Positions 22,184 through 34,276 of a DNA stretch of 64,000 nucleotides are shown here, in pieces. The first letter of the stretch is position 1; each line of letters begins with the position of its first letter. Under the pieces are notes generated by a model that had not been told where the DNA came from, did not search any database, and saw only the letters and a program-made list of their open reading frames with translations. A program made the position numbers and the translations under genes. Origin of the DNA: Karalla daura. Its lineage: Eukaryota; Chordata; Actinopteri; Chaetodontiformes; Leiognathidae. The stretch spans positions 2,713,646 through 2,777,645 of the forward strand of contig CM055211.1 in assembly GCA_029224185.1 (NCBI GenBank), written 5' to 3'.

Positions 22184-25100
22184 ATGCATTCGGTCCAGGC
22201 AGGGATGTGGGACCCCCAGCTCCAGTCTAAGCATGCGTCGCCCCTGCCCCCGCCACCCCTCTCCAGTGCTCGCCTCGCCCATGTGACCGCAGCCGCCCCG
22301 GCCAAGAGGATCACCTTCTACAAAAGTGGCGACAGCCAGTTCGGGGGCATCAGGATGGCGGTCCACAAGCGCAGCTTCAAATGCTTCGACGCCCTGCTGG
22401 ATGACCTTTCCCAAAAGGTTAGAGTGGCAGGTGTCGCGAGCCCCGGCTTTTGAAGTGCGTCCGACTTTAAAGGGGACCTAGAATGGTTAAATTCATCCTT
22501 GCTTTTTGGAGCCAGTACAGAAGCTGTGGGGTATTGTGGAGCATTCTTGCTATATTGTAGCTGCCCTTCAAATATGAAATGTCACTCTGTGTCCCCTTTA
22601 ATAGTCCAAATCTTCATGTTTTTTCTCTAATGCTGTGTATAATCAGGTCCCTCTGCCGTTTGGCGTGCGGACTGTGACCACTCCCCGCGGCACCCACACC
22701 ATCCGACACCTGGAGCAGCTCCAAGACGGCGGCTGCTACCTGTGCTCCGACCGGCGCCATGCTAAGCCCGTCAACATGGAGCTGGCCAGCAAGCGGCCGG
22801 CCATCTGGTACCACTACAGCCAGAGGCCCCATCGGCCCGAATCCTCCTCGGCCACGCCGCCGGGACACCTGCCGTACCGGCAGCGCCGCATCCTGCTGGT
22901 GAAGAACACCGAGCCGGGCATGAGGAGGAGCGTGGTGCTCGGCAGGAGGTCCACCAGGAGCCTGAGGGCCTTCCTGGACGAGGTGTCCGAGGTGATGCAG
23001 TTCCACGTCCGCAAACTCTACACAGCGGAAGGACGCAGGGTGAGAAGCGGGCGGCTTCGTTTTTAAAGTGAAAATGTAGTGATTGGATTCGTGTTGCGAT
23101 AACCCGATCTGTTTCCAGATCGACAACGTGCAGAGCCTGATGACCTGCCCCGGCGTCCTGGTGTGCGTCGGCCGGGAGGCCTTCAGCCCCATGCTGGTCA
23201 ACTTCATCAGGAAAAGCTCGGACGAGAAGCTGCCAGGTTTGGGCAACAAGTCCCCAGGTCTTGGCCCCAGGACTCCTGGAAACGGAGCACGATCTCCAGG
23301 CACTCAGGGAGTCAGATCGCCACCTCACGGAGCTCAGTCCAGAGCCAGCGAATACAGCGAAGGGCACGAGAGCAAGAAAAACGGTATGTTTCATCCTCAC
23401 CAAACACACACAAGTACACATATTTTACTAATTTTCTCTAACTTCATGAACATCTCATGATTGCTATATTTTCACTGTGTTCTCCAAGAGCTTTTTCAAA
23501 GTTGGTAGGTTATAATTTACGTGTCTCTCTTGTCTTTCTCTTTAGTTAATTTCGGTCTGGAAACCAAAAAGAGTATCATCCACCCTCGCTCCGACTCCTC
23601 AACCCGCTCGGCCCGTTTCTCCCTGTCCTCAGAGAAGTCATACGGCAACGGCGTCAGCACCTACTCACAGGGTCGCCCGGGGATGATGAACGAGGACATT
23701 GAGAAGCGCGTCCTGGTGAACAAAGACGGCAGTCTCTCGGTGGAGATGAGGGTCCGCTTCCGGCTGCAAAACGACGAGAGCCTGCAGTGGTCGACACAGA
23801 TTAAGAAATCCCCATCGCTGACCAATGACTGTTGCCCACTGAGCGAGCCGCAGCCTCATTACCTGCAGCAGGGCCCGTCAGAGAGCTGCTCTGACCCAGA
23901 CTCCACCTCCTTCGAGCCGGAGGTGGTGGGCTACTCCACCCAGCCTGTGAAGACAGTATCTGAGGGGAACCACTGCCCCTGCTGCTACCAGAGGCAGGAG
24001 CAGCAGTACGACCTGTGGGAGAACCCGGCGCACAGCCTCAAGAACCCGCCCGTCCCTCCGCCGCACACATCCACCCACACAATGATGAGGCACACGCACT
24101 CCTCCAGCTCCTCGTCTTCGTGCAACTCCAGGCGGGTGGTGCGCTGCCGGGCTCGCCTCTCCAACAGCGGGGGCGGTTCGGGGTCGGAGCAGAGCCAGGT
24201 GGTGCAGGAGGAGATGTGTGTGACGGAGCAGGTGGAGCGCAGGGTGGAGGTGGAGAAGGAGGGGGACACTCGTGTGCAGGTGCACAGGGTGAGCCGCTGC
24301 TGCAGCCGCAGCGAGGTCCTCTCCGTGGACACCAGCCTGCGACCCCTCAGCAGGAAGTCAGCGGAGGACGAGGACGATGGAGATCGTCCGTTTTCCGCCA
24401 TCAGCAGCTCCTCTCACGTCCTGCAGGCGCTGAAGGAGGACCAGGATGACGATCTGCCCCCCAGCGCCTCACAGTGTTGCCATAGCAACGAGCCGTCCCC
24501 ATCTCCGGCCCTGGAGCCAGAAGGAAACGCTGAGGAAGAGGCCGGAAGCAGGGCGGCGTCTGCGGTCTCTGCTTGTCAGTGTGGAGCAGAGGGTGAGGAT
24601 GAGGGAGAGGAGGGGGAGGAGGGGGAGGAGGGAGAGCGAGCTCCTAGCTCCAAGTCCAGGACCAGCGGAGCCTCCTGCAGGTCTGGAAAAGCTAAGATCC
24701 GGAGCTTGGATGAGGGAGCTGCGGATGATGAAGACGAGGAGATGAAGAGGGTCATCAGTGGCCTGTCCGGTCACTCTGGCTCCGGGGCTTCCAGTGTGTG
24801 TCCTCACTGCGGCGGCTGCAAGCGTGAAGGCAACAGCAGAGCGTCTCAGAGCTCCCAGCATTCCCACAGAGGCTCTCCAAAGCCTCCCTCTGCTCTCTCC
24901 AACCACGACGATGAAGAGCACGACGAGGATGACGACTCGGATCTGTCCACGCAGTCCAACAAGAGCAACCTCACTCACCGTGGCCGCTGCTCCGCCATGT
25001 CTAACATCCAGGAGGGCAGAGCACCCAGTGCCATGTCCACTGCATCCAGGAAGGAAGAGGAGAGAGCTCCTAGTGCCAGGAGCAACAGGTCACACAAGTC

Positions 25101-28100
25101 AGAGCATAGTGTGAAGAAAGGGGAGGAGAGGAGTCCTAGTGCTGCGTCAGCCACGTCTGGGAGAGAGGAAGAGAGGGCTGCTAGTGCCAGGAGCAACAGG
25201 TCACACAAGTCAGAGCATAGTGTGAAGAAAGGGGAGGAGAGGAGTCCTAGTGCTGCGTCAGCCACGTCCGGGAGAGAAGAAGAGAGGGCTGCTAGTGCCA
25301 GGAGCAACAGGTCACACAAGTCAGGGGTTAACACAGAAAAGGAGGAGGAGAGGAGCCCCAGTGCCATGTCAGCTCAGTCTGGGAGAGAGGAGAGGGCTGC
25401 TAGTGCCAGGAGCAACAGGTCACACAAGTCAGGGGTGAACACAGAAAAGGAGGAGGAGAGGAGCCCCAGTGCCATGTCAGCTCAGTCTGGGAGAGAGGAG
25501 AGGGCTGCTAGTGCCAGGAGCAACAGGTCACACAAGTCAGGACAGAGTGCAAAGAAAGAGGAGGAGAGGAGCCCAAGTGCTAGGTCGGGTCAGTCTGGGA
25601 AGGAGGAGGAGAAGGAGAGGGCTGCTAGTGCCATGTCCACTGCATCCCGCGGAGAGGAGAGGGCTCCCAGTGCTACAAGCCACAGGTCACACAAGTCAGG
25701 GAAGGAGAAAGAGGAGGAGGCTGGGAGAGAAGAGGAAAGGGCTGGTAGTGCCAGGAGCAACAAGTCACACAAGTCAGCAGTCGATGCCGAAAACGAGGAG
25801 GAGAGGAGCCCCAGTGCCATGTCAGCTCAGTCCGCCAAGTCCAGGAAGTCTCACAAGTCGGGCTGCAGCGCTGCAGCCCAGGCTCAAGATGTCAGAGAGG
25901 AGGCAGAGGGTGAGAACGCGACAGAGAGGCCGCTCAGCGCCCTATCAGCCAAATCTGCTGCCTCATCTGCTGCGTCAGTCAGGGTTAGTGTTAAGTCTGC
26001 CTCCCCGGCAGCAGCGGAAGAGGACGAGGCAGCCGCCGTTGAGAAGGCAGAGAGACCCGACAGCGTTAAATCACACAGGTCGGCCAAGTCCGGCAAGTCT
26101 CACAGGTCCTCCTGCAGCCGCTGTGCGAGAGCGGTGTCTCCAGCTGCTAAAGCGGAGGATGACGAGCCTCCTGTTGAAGCGCCGGCACAGGAAGAAGCAG
26201 AGGAGGCTGAGGAGAGAGCGGCCAGTGCCATGTCGGCCAAGTCCAACCAATCTGCCAAGTCTAACAAATCCCATAAGTCCACCAAAGCCTCTGAGAGGTC
26301 GCTTTCCCCCAGATCCAAACATGGAGATGAGGAAAAAAGGGCAGTGAGTCAATTGTCTGGCGCATCAGTTAAATCTGCAAAGTCGTCAAAGTCATGCAAA
26401 GCTAATGGCGCCGACAATGAAGCGGTGGCGTCTGAGAGTCCAGTCACAGCTGAGGGGAAGGAGGACGAGCCTGAAGAAGAGGAGAGGAGCTCCTCCACTA
26501 AACCAGAGGAGGAGCCAGAAGAGAGGGCGGCCAGTGCAGCATCCTGTAAGTCTCACAAATCGAATGCAGGAGACGGCGGAGAAGCTGAGGGACGCGCTCC
26601 CAGTGCGTTGTCAGGTAAATCTGCAAAGTCTCGTCCGGGTTCCAGAGCGGCATCTCCAGCAGTAAAGACAGAGGCCGTGGAGGACAGAGCCCCCAGTGCC
26701 ATGTCAGGAAAGTCTCAGGCCTCTGCCAAGTCCAAGAAAAGTGCTGCTCCTTCTCCGCAACCAAATGAAGACGAGGCTCCTCCCGTTGAGGCAAATGAAG
26801 AAGACAAGGAGGAAGAAAAAGAAAAAGAGCGAGCGGCTAGTGCCATGTCTGTTAAATCTAAGGCATCAGCCAGATCCGGTGCTTCTCACAAGTCCAGCAA
26901 GACGACTGTGAATCCCAATGTCGTCACTATTAAGGCGCCGGAAGAGGTTAAAGAGGAGGGCGAGAGAGCGCAGAGTGTCGCCTCAGCCAAATCCAAGAAA
27001 TCCAATGTTTCGTGTACCCCATCGCCCAAACCTCCTGCCACGCCTCCCAGCAGCCCCCAGACCCCCTTACATCAGCTGCTCCCCACTGCTGGGGAGCCCA
27101 GAGGCCCCAGTGCCTTGTCTGTGAAATCCACGACCTCTGCTAAATCCTCGAGGTCTAAATGCCGCTGCGGGGCGGCCTCCGCAAAGAAAGACGAGGAGAA
27201 GGAGGCTGAGAAGGAGAAGGGCGAGGAGGAGGGGAAGGAGGAGGAGCAGAAGAAAGAGGGGGTGTCTGAGCGGGCTCCCAGCGCCCTGTCCACCTCATCC
27301 AAGAGGCTGAGGAGAGAATCGGGAGGCACCGAGCAACCGCTGAGTCGCAACTCCTCAGGCTCGGTCTCTCTGGGTTTGCCAGAGGATCAGGAAACAGGTG
27401 ATTCAGACAGCGGCAAGTCCAGCTTTTCTTTCAAGGTCACCTCTGAGAGTAAAAGCAGAGTGAAGACAGCAACTCCTGTGAAGACAGCCGGAAAGGAAGA
27501 TGAGGAGGAAACAAGGTCCACTGTGTCCCAGAAGTCCAACAGTAATGGCCGTAAGAGCAATTTGTCTCACACGGCTCCTGCTGTTGACATCCCGATTATT
27601 GAAACACCGGGACAGAGCGAGGATAAAGGTGAGGAGGAGCAGAAACCTGGAAGAGCAGCCAGTGCGCTCTCAGCCAAGACCGCCAGGTCCAGCAAGTCAC
27701 CCTGCTGCGGCTGTGGTGCCAAGGCTGCAGACACGGGAAGCGTGAAGTCCACGTCCACGGCAAAAGCGAGCAAATCGGGCGCCGCAGACAACACGGCCTC
27801 GACCGGAGCGTCGACAAGCGCCAAAGTCGGCAGCAGATCCCCCGACAGCGCTGGCGCCAAAGACGCCCCAACGGCTGAGGATAACGAGGCCGAAAACCAG
27901 GATGAAGAGGAAAACAAGGCGAAGAGTCCCTGCCGCCTCAGGCCCGAGTCTGCAGCCTCGGAGTCTCCTTCCAAAGGCCACAAGGCCAAATCCAGCGCGA
28001 GCGTCAAGTCCTCCAGCTCTCAGAGGAAAGATGCAGTGAAACCCGCGACGCCCTGCCAGCTGCACAGCTCCCGACCGGGCAGCAAGGTGGAGACGTGCAG

Positions 28101-31100
28101 CGAGAGCACCCTGTCTCACTCGCTGTCCGCCGCGGACCTGCTGAAGGAGATCAAGGCCGCTGCACGGCCGCCCAGCAGCCAATCGAAGGCCAGCGACAGA
28201 GCCGGGAGTCAGAAGGGAGGGAGGAGGAGCAGGAACCAGGAGGGGCAGGAGGAAGAGCTGACGCCCGCCTGTCTGCCCAACGCTTCCCCCAACGAGGTGG
28301 TGAGCGACTGGCTGCGTAGCATCCCCGCTAACAGCAGCATGCTGGCGCTGGGAGACGAGCTGCAGGTGGAGGAGGAGCAGGAGGTGCAGGGGAAAGCTGA
28401 GGAGGAGGTGCAGGGGAAAACTGAGGAGGAGGCAACAAAGGAGGAGGAAGGTTGTTGCAGTGAGGAGAAAGAAGATGAGGTGGAGAAAGCAGAGGGGGAG
28501 GAGAAAGAGGAGGAGGCTGCAGCAGAAGAAAAGCAGGAGGAAGAGGAGGAAGGGGAAGAGAAGGGGGAGGAGGAGGAGATCCCAGCTCCACTTCATACAG
28601 AGAGTGCCTCATCGAGACCCAAGGCACAGCTGTGGAGCGGCGAGTCTCTGCCCAGGAGCTGGCACTCATCGGCCGCCGTGATGAAGGTTCTGCTGAGCCC
28701 GTCGCTGGGTCGGTGTCAGAGCATGCCCGAGGTAAACAACAACTCTAAACCTTCAAACCTCTCATTGAATGAAAGAAGATACCCAACCAGAATACACTGC
28801 TCTAATGTTGACATATTTTATGTGTCTAACTCCATCTGCTCTGTACTCTGTAGGTGTCCCCGGTCTATGGCCGCAGGCTGAGCACCTCAGCCAGAGGTTT
28901 GCTGGACTGTCTGGCTCAGCTGCAGCTCATAGAGCCTGCCGTGAACCCGAGCTACGCTCAGCAGAAAGGCCAGCAGTACGAAGACATCATGGCTATTCTG
29001 CAGTCCCTGTGGCTCACCGAGCCTCACAAGGAGGAGAAGGACGTCAGCGGGGAGCAGGTGACCCCGCCCAGGTCCTCATCCGGGGTGGACATGAGCAGTG
29101 GCTCAGGCGGGTCAGGGAAAGAGAATGGAAATCAAGGAGGGGACGATACCACGCAAAACCAGTCTCTGCAGGAGGACGAGGGAGCGGAGAAGGTCGAGGA
29201 AGGAGAGGAGGAGGTTGAAGGAGACAAGGAGGATCAGGGGGAGGAAGAGGAGGAGGCTCAGACAGACGGAGCAGAGGAGCAGAGCCCGGTTCCTCCGAGT
29301 CTGGACAGTCCAAAAACAACCGAGAACCCATCTTCGTCCGACAAGAGCTCTGCCAACGACAGCTCCAAGTCTCCCACAGACAACGAGCGGGAGACGGCTG
29401 AGGACTCCAGCTCGGGGACGCCCCCCACCGTCTTTCGAGCTCCGCTGTCCAAGAAACCCTCCCAGGACCCCGACCCGGTGTGGATCCTGCACCTGCTGAA
29501 GAAGCTGGAGAAGCAGTTCATGGACCACTACGTCAACGCCATGGCCGAGTTCAAGGTGCGCTGGGACCTGGACGACAGCCTCATCCTGGACACCATGATC
29601 TGCGAGCTGCGGGACGAGGTGAGCCGGCGCATCCAGAGCAGCATCGAGCGCGAGATGAGGAAGATCCAGAGCCGGGCGGGAAGAGGGGGGAGGTCCCCGA
29701 GACCACCGGCTGGACTCTCCAGAGAGTCCACCATGACGGAGAAGAGGCGCCGCATGCTGAAGGTGAGCCACGGCCTCCACAGATGTACAATTTAGCTTAG
29801 GCCATGCATGGAAAAATATTATGTATTTAAGTACTGTTATATGTAATGTTGCTGGATAAGTTGAAGAACCTGTGGGCTGGATAGAAAGTAGAGATGTGCT
29901 GGTCACATTTGATCATACATAATGTGCATGATTGCACATTTTTCTGCACATCTAAAGCTTTTTTTGCCTTGTTAATTTCCCTTTAAGTAGTATCAGTTGC
30001 AGGACAAAATGTACAACACTGTGCTCTTCCATAACAACTTCTCTGAAGGCAGGGTAAAGATTGTTCTCTGAAGCTTGTGTTAAATTCAGAGCCTCAGTGT
30101 CTTTTCCTTCAAGATGAAAAAAGCAGCAAAGTATGTCGTGTGGCTCGTTTTCTAGGTGATGAAGAACCAGTCGGTGAAAACGGCCGACTCTCAAAGTGAC
30201 GGTGACCCGACGGGAGGGGAGTTCAGCGACCAGCGCAGCGAGGACGAGTACTGCCCCTGCGACGCCTGCATGAGGAAGAAGATGGCCGCCCGGCCGCTGA
30301 AGGCCAGGCCGCCCGCCGCCGAGGCGCCCGTGATGATGGAGTTCGACCTGCGGAAGATCCTGCAGCTCAAGAAGGATCCGGCGCCCGCGGCCGCTCCTCC
30401 GCCTCCGCCGGAGAAAGAGGAGGAGGAGGGCGCGGCCGGGGACGAGGAAGGCAGGAGCCTGGAGGTCGTGCAGGAGGAGGAGGAAGAGGAGGAGGCAACC
30501 AAAGCGGACATCAAGGCTGAGATCGTTTTAGAGGAGACCATCCCGGAAGAGGATGAGGAGCAGGAGGAGGAAGAGTGCCAGTGCCATCTGAAGAGAGATG
30601 AGGAAGAGGACGGGGAAGACGAGGCAGCAGGGGAAGACGAGGCAGCAGGCGATGAGGAGACGGCAGGGGAGGAAGAGGAACTCAAGAAAGACGAAGGAGA
30701 AACAACCAGTAGAGAGAGCAAGGAGGAAGATGGTGAAATGGACGCCACAAATGAAGAATCCACACCGGTGGAGGAGTTAACAGAGGAAAAAGCAGAGGAG
30801 GAAGAGGAGGAGGGTGGAACAGGCGACGATGATGAAAAGGCAGGAGGGAGCGAGGAAGAGGAGGCAGCCTCACCACAGGTAGGTGGAGCACACGATTAAA
30901 CAGTTTCAAAGGGGGAGAGGTATCTGAAAACGGCTTAAAATTGACAAATAGATAAGAGGGAAAGGGGGGGGGGGCTTTACAAAGAACTAGGTTGGATCAC
31001 ATAAGCACGTCCCTGCTGTCTATTTACGAAGGCTGGTTTGGACGCCGCCTATTTTTACTTCTGCCTGTCCTCGGCTGCTGCGCCTCAAAGAGGAACCTGA

Positions 31101-31724
31101 CCTACTGCAGCCCGAACCGCTAAGACTTAAGCCTGTGGGAAAAGATAATCTGTCTATCCAATTAGGCGCACTGAACAAACCTGCTTTGTTTGGCAGCGAC
31201 TCGGGGCCTCCCACTGCCGGGCGTCTGCCGCAACTGACGGTCAGAACGCCGACCGTCCGCTGTTAAAGCCCGAGCAGATGTTTCAGAGTCACAACTAATC
31301 TACACCCCCCCCTCTACCCCCCTCCATTGCTCTTTTAGTCCCGATTATGGCTGCTCCCTCTTAGTCCCCGACCGGGGTAATTACAAGTGCGGAGAGATGG
31401 TTTAGAATGATGGCGTCTGACCCGCAGGAGGGGGAGGAAGGAGGCGAGGAGGAGGAGGCCAAGCCCGAGGAAGATGGAGACGGAGATGGAGAGGAGGAGG
31501 CCTCGGCGGGGGCCCTCAGCCACCAGTTCACCAGGACCTCGGTGGAGTCGCAGCCCGGCTCCATGGAGGACGCCGCGGAGTCGCGTCCCCACCCGCCCGA
31601 CTCCATTGAAGTGCCCAAGATGGCCGCCAGCGGAGGCGGCGCGGGCCAGAGGAGGAGCCGCTCGCCCGCCCGGGTCAAGCGCCGCAAGCCCAAGGAGAGC
31701 GACGTGGAGCTGGACGACATTTAA
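22184..31724 (+). CDS. rp1l1: RP1L1, retinitis pigmentosa 1-like 1, doublecortin-domain photoreceptor protein
   Basis: RP1L1 is a microtubule-associated protein of the photoreceptor axoneme. Seven exons join in phase: 22184-22417, 22647-23039, 23119-23383, 23546-28731, 28854-29762, 30156-30878 and 31428-31724, giving 2,668 residues. An in-frame TGA at 22172 fixes the start at 22184. Two doublecortin domains lie at about 40-118 and 158-232. The Asp-Gly-Ser-Leu-Ser-Val-Glu-Met segment near 355 is shared with human RP1L1. Exon 4 carries about 30 copies of a Glu-Arg-Ala-x-Ser-Ala-x-Ser motif. After it come family landmarks: SMPE before the exon 5 junction, SGVDMSSGSGGSG near 2102, a DPVWILHLLKKLEKQF helix near 2233 and YCPCDACMRKKM near 2361. 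The C-terminus is Glu-rich and ends in an acidic Asp-Asp-Ile. RP1 is the main alternative, but the landmarks and the C8orf74 neighbour favour RP1L1. Confidence 0.95.
22467..22601. mobile_element. Short MITE-like element in RP1L1 intron 1
   Basis: Perfect 11-base inverted ends, TTAAAGGGGAC at 22467-22477 and its complement at 22591-22601, bound about 135 bases of non-coding sequence. With one gap the match extends outward through GACT. TTAAAGGGGAC-type ends are frequent on short non-autonomous elements in fish. It nearly fills the 229-base intron. Confidence 0.55.
25020..25860 (+). repeat. Tandem coding repeat in RP1L1 exon 4, unit about 37 residues
   Basis: About seven units of roughly 110 bases alternate a GEERSPSA-type and an EERAASARSNRSHKS-type segment. 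Some neighbouring units are nearly identical in DNA (for example starting near 25066 and 25183, or near 25299 and 25416), indicating recent expansion or homogenisation. Every unit keeps the frame. Looser copies of the same motif continue upstream and downstream, from about 24550 to 27690. Confidence 0.9.
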
Positions 31725-33290
31725 CCCGAAAGTCTCCCCGAGGGGTAGAAGTACGTAGGTGAAGGGGAAAACGATAAAAAACAAAACAAAAAAAAAACTG
31801 TAACCAAGGAACCCTCAAAACACTTGAAGCACTTTATCACTTCCAGACCCGGTAGGACGAGTCACAGTGACTTACATAGAATCTGGAAAACTTGAAACCA
31901 CCGTCATATCCTATTTAACCACATAACTCTGTTTTTAACTGTACCAAGGGATGTGTGTGTTATTTGTGTCCAGACCGCAGGTGTGATGACTTATGGGATC
32001 ATATAGCCATTAATGTACAAAGTACCTCGGAGATGTTTCTGTAGTAGTGTTTCACAGTGTTTGTTTGTCTGACTCTATGGACTTTAAAGTGTCAAGTCAA
32101 TGCTGTATTCTCAGGGGGTTTGGACAGCCAACTCTGTGAGGTCATCTCTTAGCTAATGCTTGACCTGCCTGCTTAAAGCTGTAGTCCGTGAAGAAGACGT
32201 CTCTTATACTCTGCTAGGGCTCAGTGACGTAACCCGATTTACCTTGGAGGAATAGTTTGACAGGAGCGAGAGGAGAGAGGGAGGCGTCGGGCTGTGTGTG
32301 TCTGTCAGGGGGGATGGAGATGTCTGCACTTGGCACCTCGGCGTCCAGGTGACATAATGAACTCTAAGCCCCTGCCTCACGCGGAGAGCGCAGACACGAG
32401 CGACGCCCCCTAAAATGTCGCGTAACTTCTCAGATCAAAATTGAAAAAAAAAAATTCAAGACGACAAACTGTACTCCACCGTATCACGTTTAATCTTTGG
32501 ATAAATGCTTGTGTTTATCCAGCGATCGACTGAACCAGTTTCAAAAAAGAACAAAACCTCGCACAACAGGTTTCCGCGAATCCCAGGTTGACGTAAAACC
32601 TTCCTCTGCTGCTTCAAGTGGAGAGCTACTCTCAGGCGTGTGTTTGGCCGTGCTGTAGATCTCAGGTGGGGTTTGTGCGAGCGACCGAGTGGAACGACAG
32701 CGTGAAGCGTGCTACTGATGCCTTACTGTATCTATGGTTATATGAGGGTGTATCTGCAGAGACCGAGGGGGAGTCTCCCTCTCCCTCTCTCTCTCTCTCT
32801 GAGAGGCTGAAATGGATTAAAGCTGCTCTTTAAGATGCTGGAAACAATATGAAATCATATATTTTTGAGACCCCCCCCGCCCACCCATCCTCCTCACATA
32901 CACATATATATACATATATATATATTTAAAATAATCCAAACCGAGCTGAGCCGGGCTCGGGCTCCCTCTCCACCTCTCACATCCCGGAGCGCAGAGATGT
33001 TGCTGCAGAGCGGACGGCGAGAACGAGGCGAGACGTGCGCATCTCTTTTTTTCGCTTGAGGTCTGAGGAGAAAAGAGAAGAAGAAGGAGGAAAAAAAAAA
33101 AAAAAAAGCCTGCGAGCGTGGTGGGAGCGTCTGTTTTGTGTGCGAGCGTGCGTGTGCCTATGCTGCTATTGGTCTGTTTGGCTGTCCGTCATTCTGTGAC
33201 ATTATCACCAAGTGAACATCATGTACCCAATGGATATGTGAATGTAATGACGCTGAAATAATACAATAAATGCTCAGGATGGCAATTCTT
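31725..33290 (+). terminator. RP1L1 3' untranslated region and poly(A) signal
   Basis: Non-coding sequence after the RP1L1 stop runs to AATAAA at 33265-33270, followed by a GT-rich segment. It contains pyrimidine and AT microsatellites (32775-32800, 32898-32925) and an A-tract near 33091-33107. The poly(A) choice is inferred from the hexamer. Confidence 0.55.
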
Positions 33291-33880
33291 GTCATTTCTG
33301 CACATATGTTGTCTCTCTCTCAGGTTTAAAGGAACAGCTTAGTAGCAATGGTGAGTGTTTTATACAGACAGAATTGACTTGGATTGTTTGATAGCATCAA
33401 GGTATTACATCTTTCAATGTATTAAAATATAAATTCTACAGCAGCATTGAACACTGGTAGTCCCTGCTGTGGTCTCTAGGTGGCAAACTGCTCCTTTTTT
33501 TTTCATCCTACCACTTCTGTTCATGTGAACAGAGATTTACACACTCTGATCCACATCTGATGTGTGTGTGTGCTACACCTCCCCGGGCTGCCTCCAGCTC
33601 TCTGCTTCCCTGCTGTGCTTGGCTGTGCTCCAAAGGTGTCTCCAAAGCTGCTCAAATGCTCTCAAGATACAACACGCGTCACGCTAATCCACTACCTGTG
33701 TGTGTGTGTGTGTGCGAGTATGCGTGTGTGTGTGTGTGTGGAGCCACAGGGGGATTGGGGTTGACTTACATCACGCGGACCGACATGGCAGCAGTTGGAA
33801 ACCGTCAACAGAACGGCGGCGAGAAGATGTCAGAATCAAACAGCAGCAGCAAGAGAAATCGCAGGAATTTGACCAGAATT
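33291..33880. other. Short gap between convergent RP1L1 and GCKR ends
   Basis: There is no coding exon. It contains GT microsatellites (33700-33714, 33724-33740) and unremarkable sequence. Confidence 0.5.
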
Positions 33881-33884
33881 TATC

Positions 33885-34276
33885 TCTTGTTATTGATGAT
33901 GTTTATTGATATATTTGGAGCATTTGTGTAGAGGGTTATTTGGCTTTTGTAAAACTGTGGTTTCCGGTGACTACCTTGCTCTGGAGCAGGTGGAGCAGGT
34001 TCACTAGGATGGGATCTGCTGCCCTCTTGTGTTGTTTCAGCATACGGTCTTCAGCTTTGAACCCTCAGGTGTGTCGCTTACATTTGCCCCTCAAAGATCG
34101 GCTCGTAGCGGCGCAGCTCTGACTCGACCGTTTCAAACTATAATTACACTAAGAATAGAAAAAAAATCGATGGAGCTTGAATCAAAACTGACCCTTGACC
34201 TCCCTGCCGAGGGGGAGACAGAGGATTGATTGAATGCATCACTGCAGTGTGTGCGGGGAGGCGATGGGGGGTTCCA
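33885..34276 (-). terminator. GCKR 3' untranslated region and poly(A) signal
   Basis: On the minus strand, sequence after the GCKR stop reaches AATAAA (TTTATT at 33902-33907), giving a 3' UTR of about 390 bases. Confidence 0.5.

Noticed and set aside
22614..23421. Open frames of about 216-229 codons antisense to RP1L1 exons 2-3
   Set aside because: They are shadows of GC-rich coding sequence on the other strand. The sense strand carries clear doublecortin domains and the antisense proteins resemble nothing.
27697..28596. 299-codon antisense frame rich in Leu/Phe, looking membrane-like
   Set aside because: It is the complement of Glu/Lys-rich RP1L1 codons (GAG, AAG), which always read as Leu/Phe/Ser in antisense.
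32865..33059. Short frame after RP1L1 starting Met-Arg-Pro-Pro
   Set aside because: It lies within the presumed 3' UTR, is low-complexity (Pro/His then AT repeat) and has no splice support.
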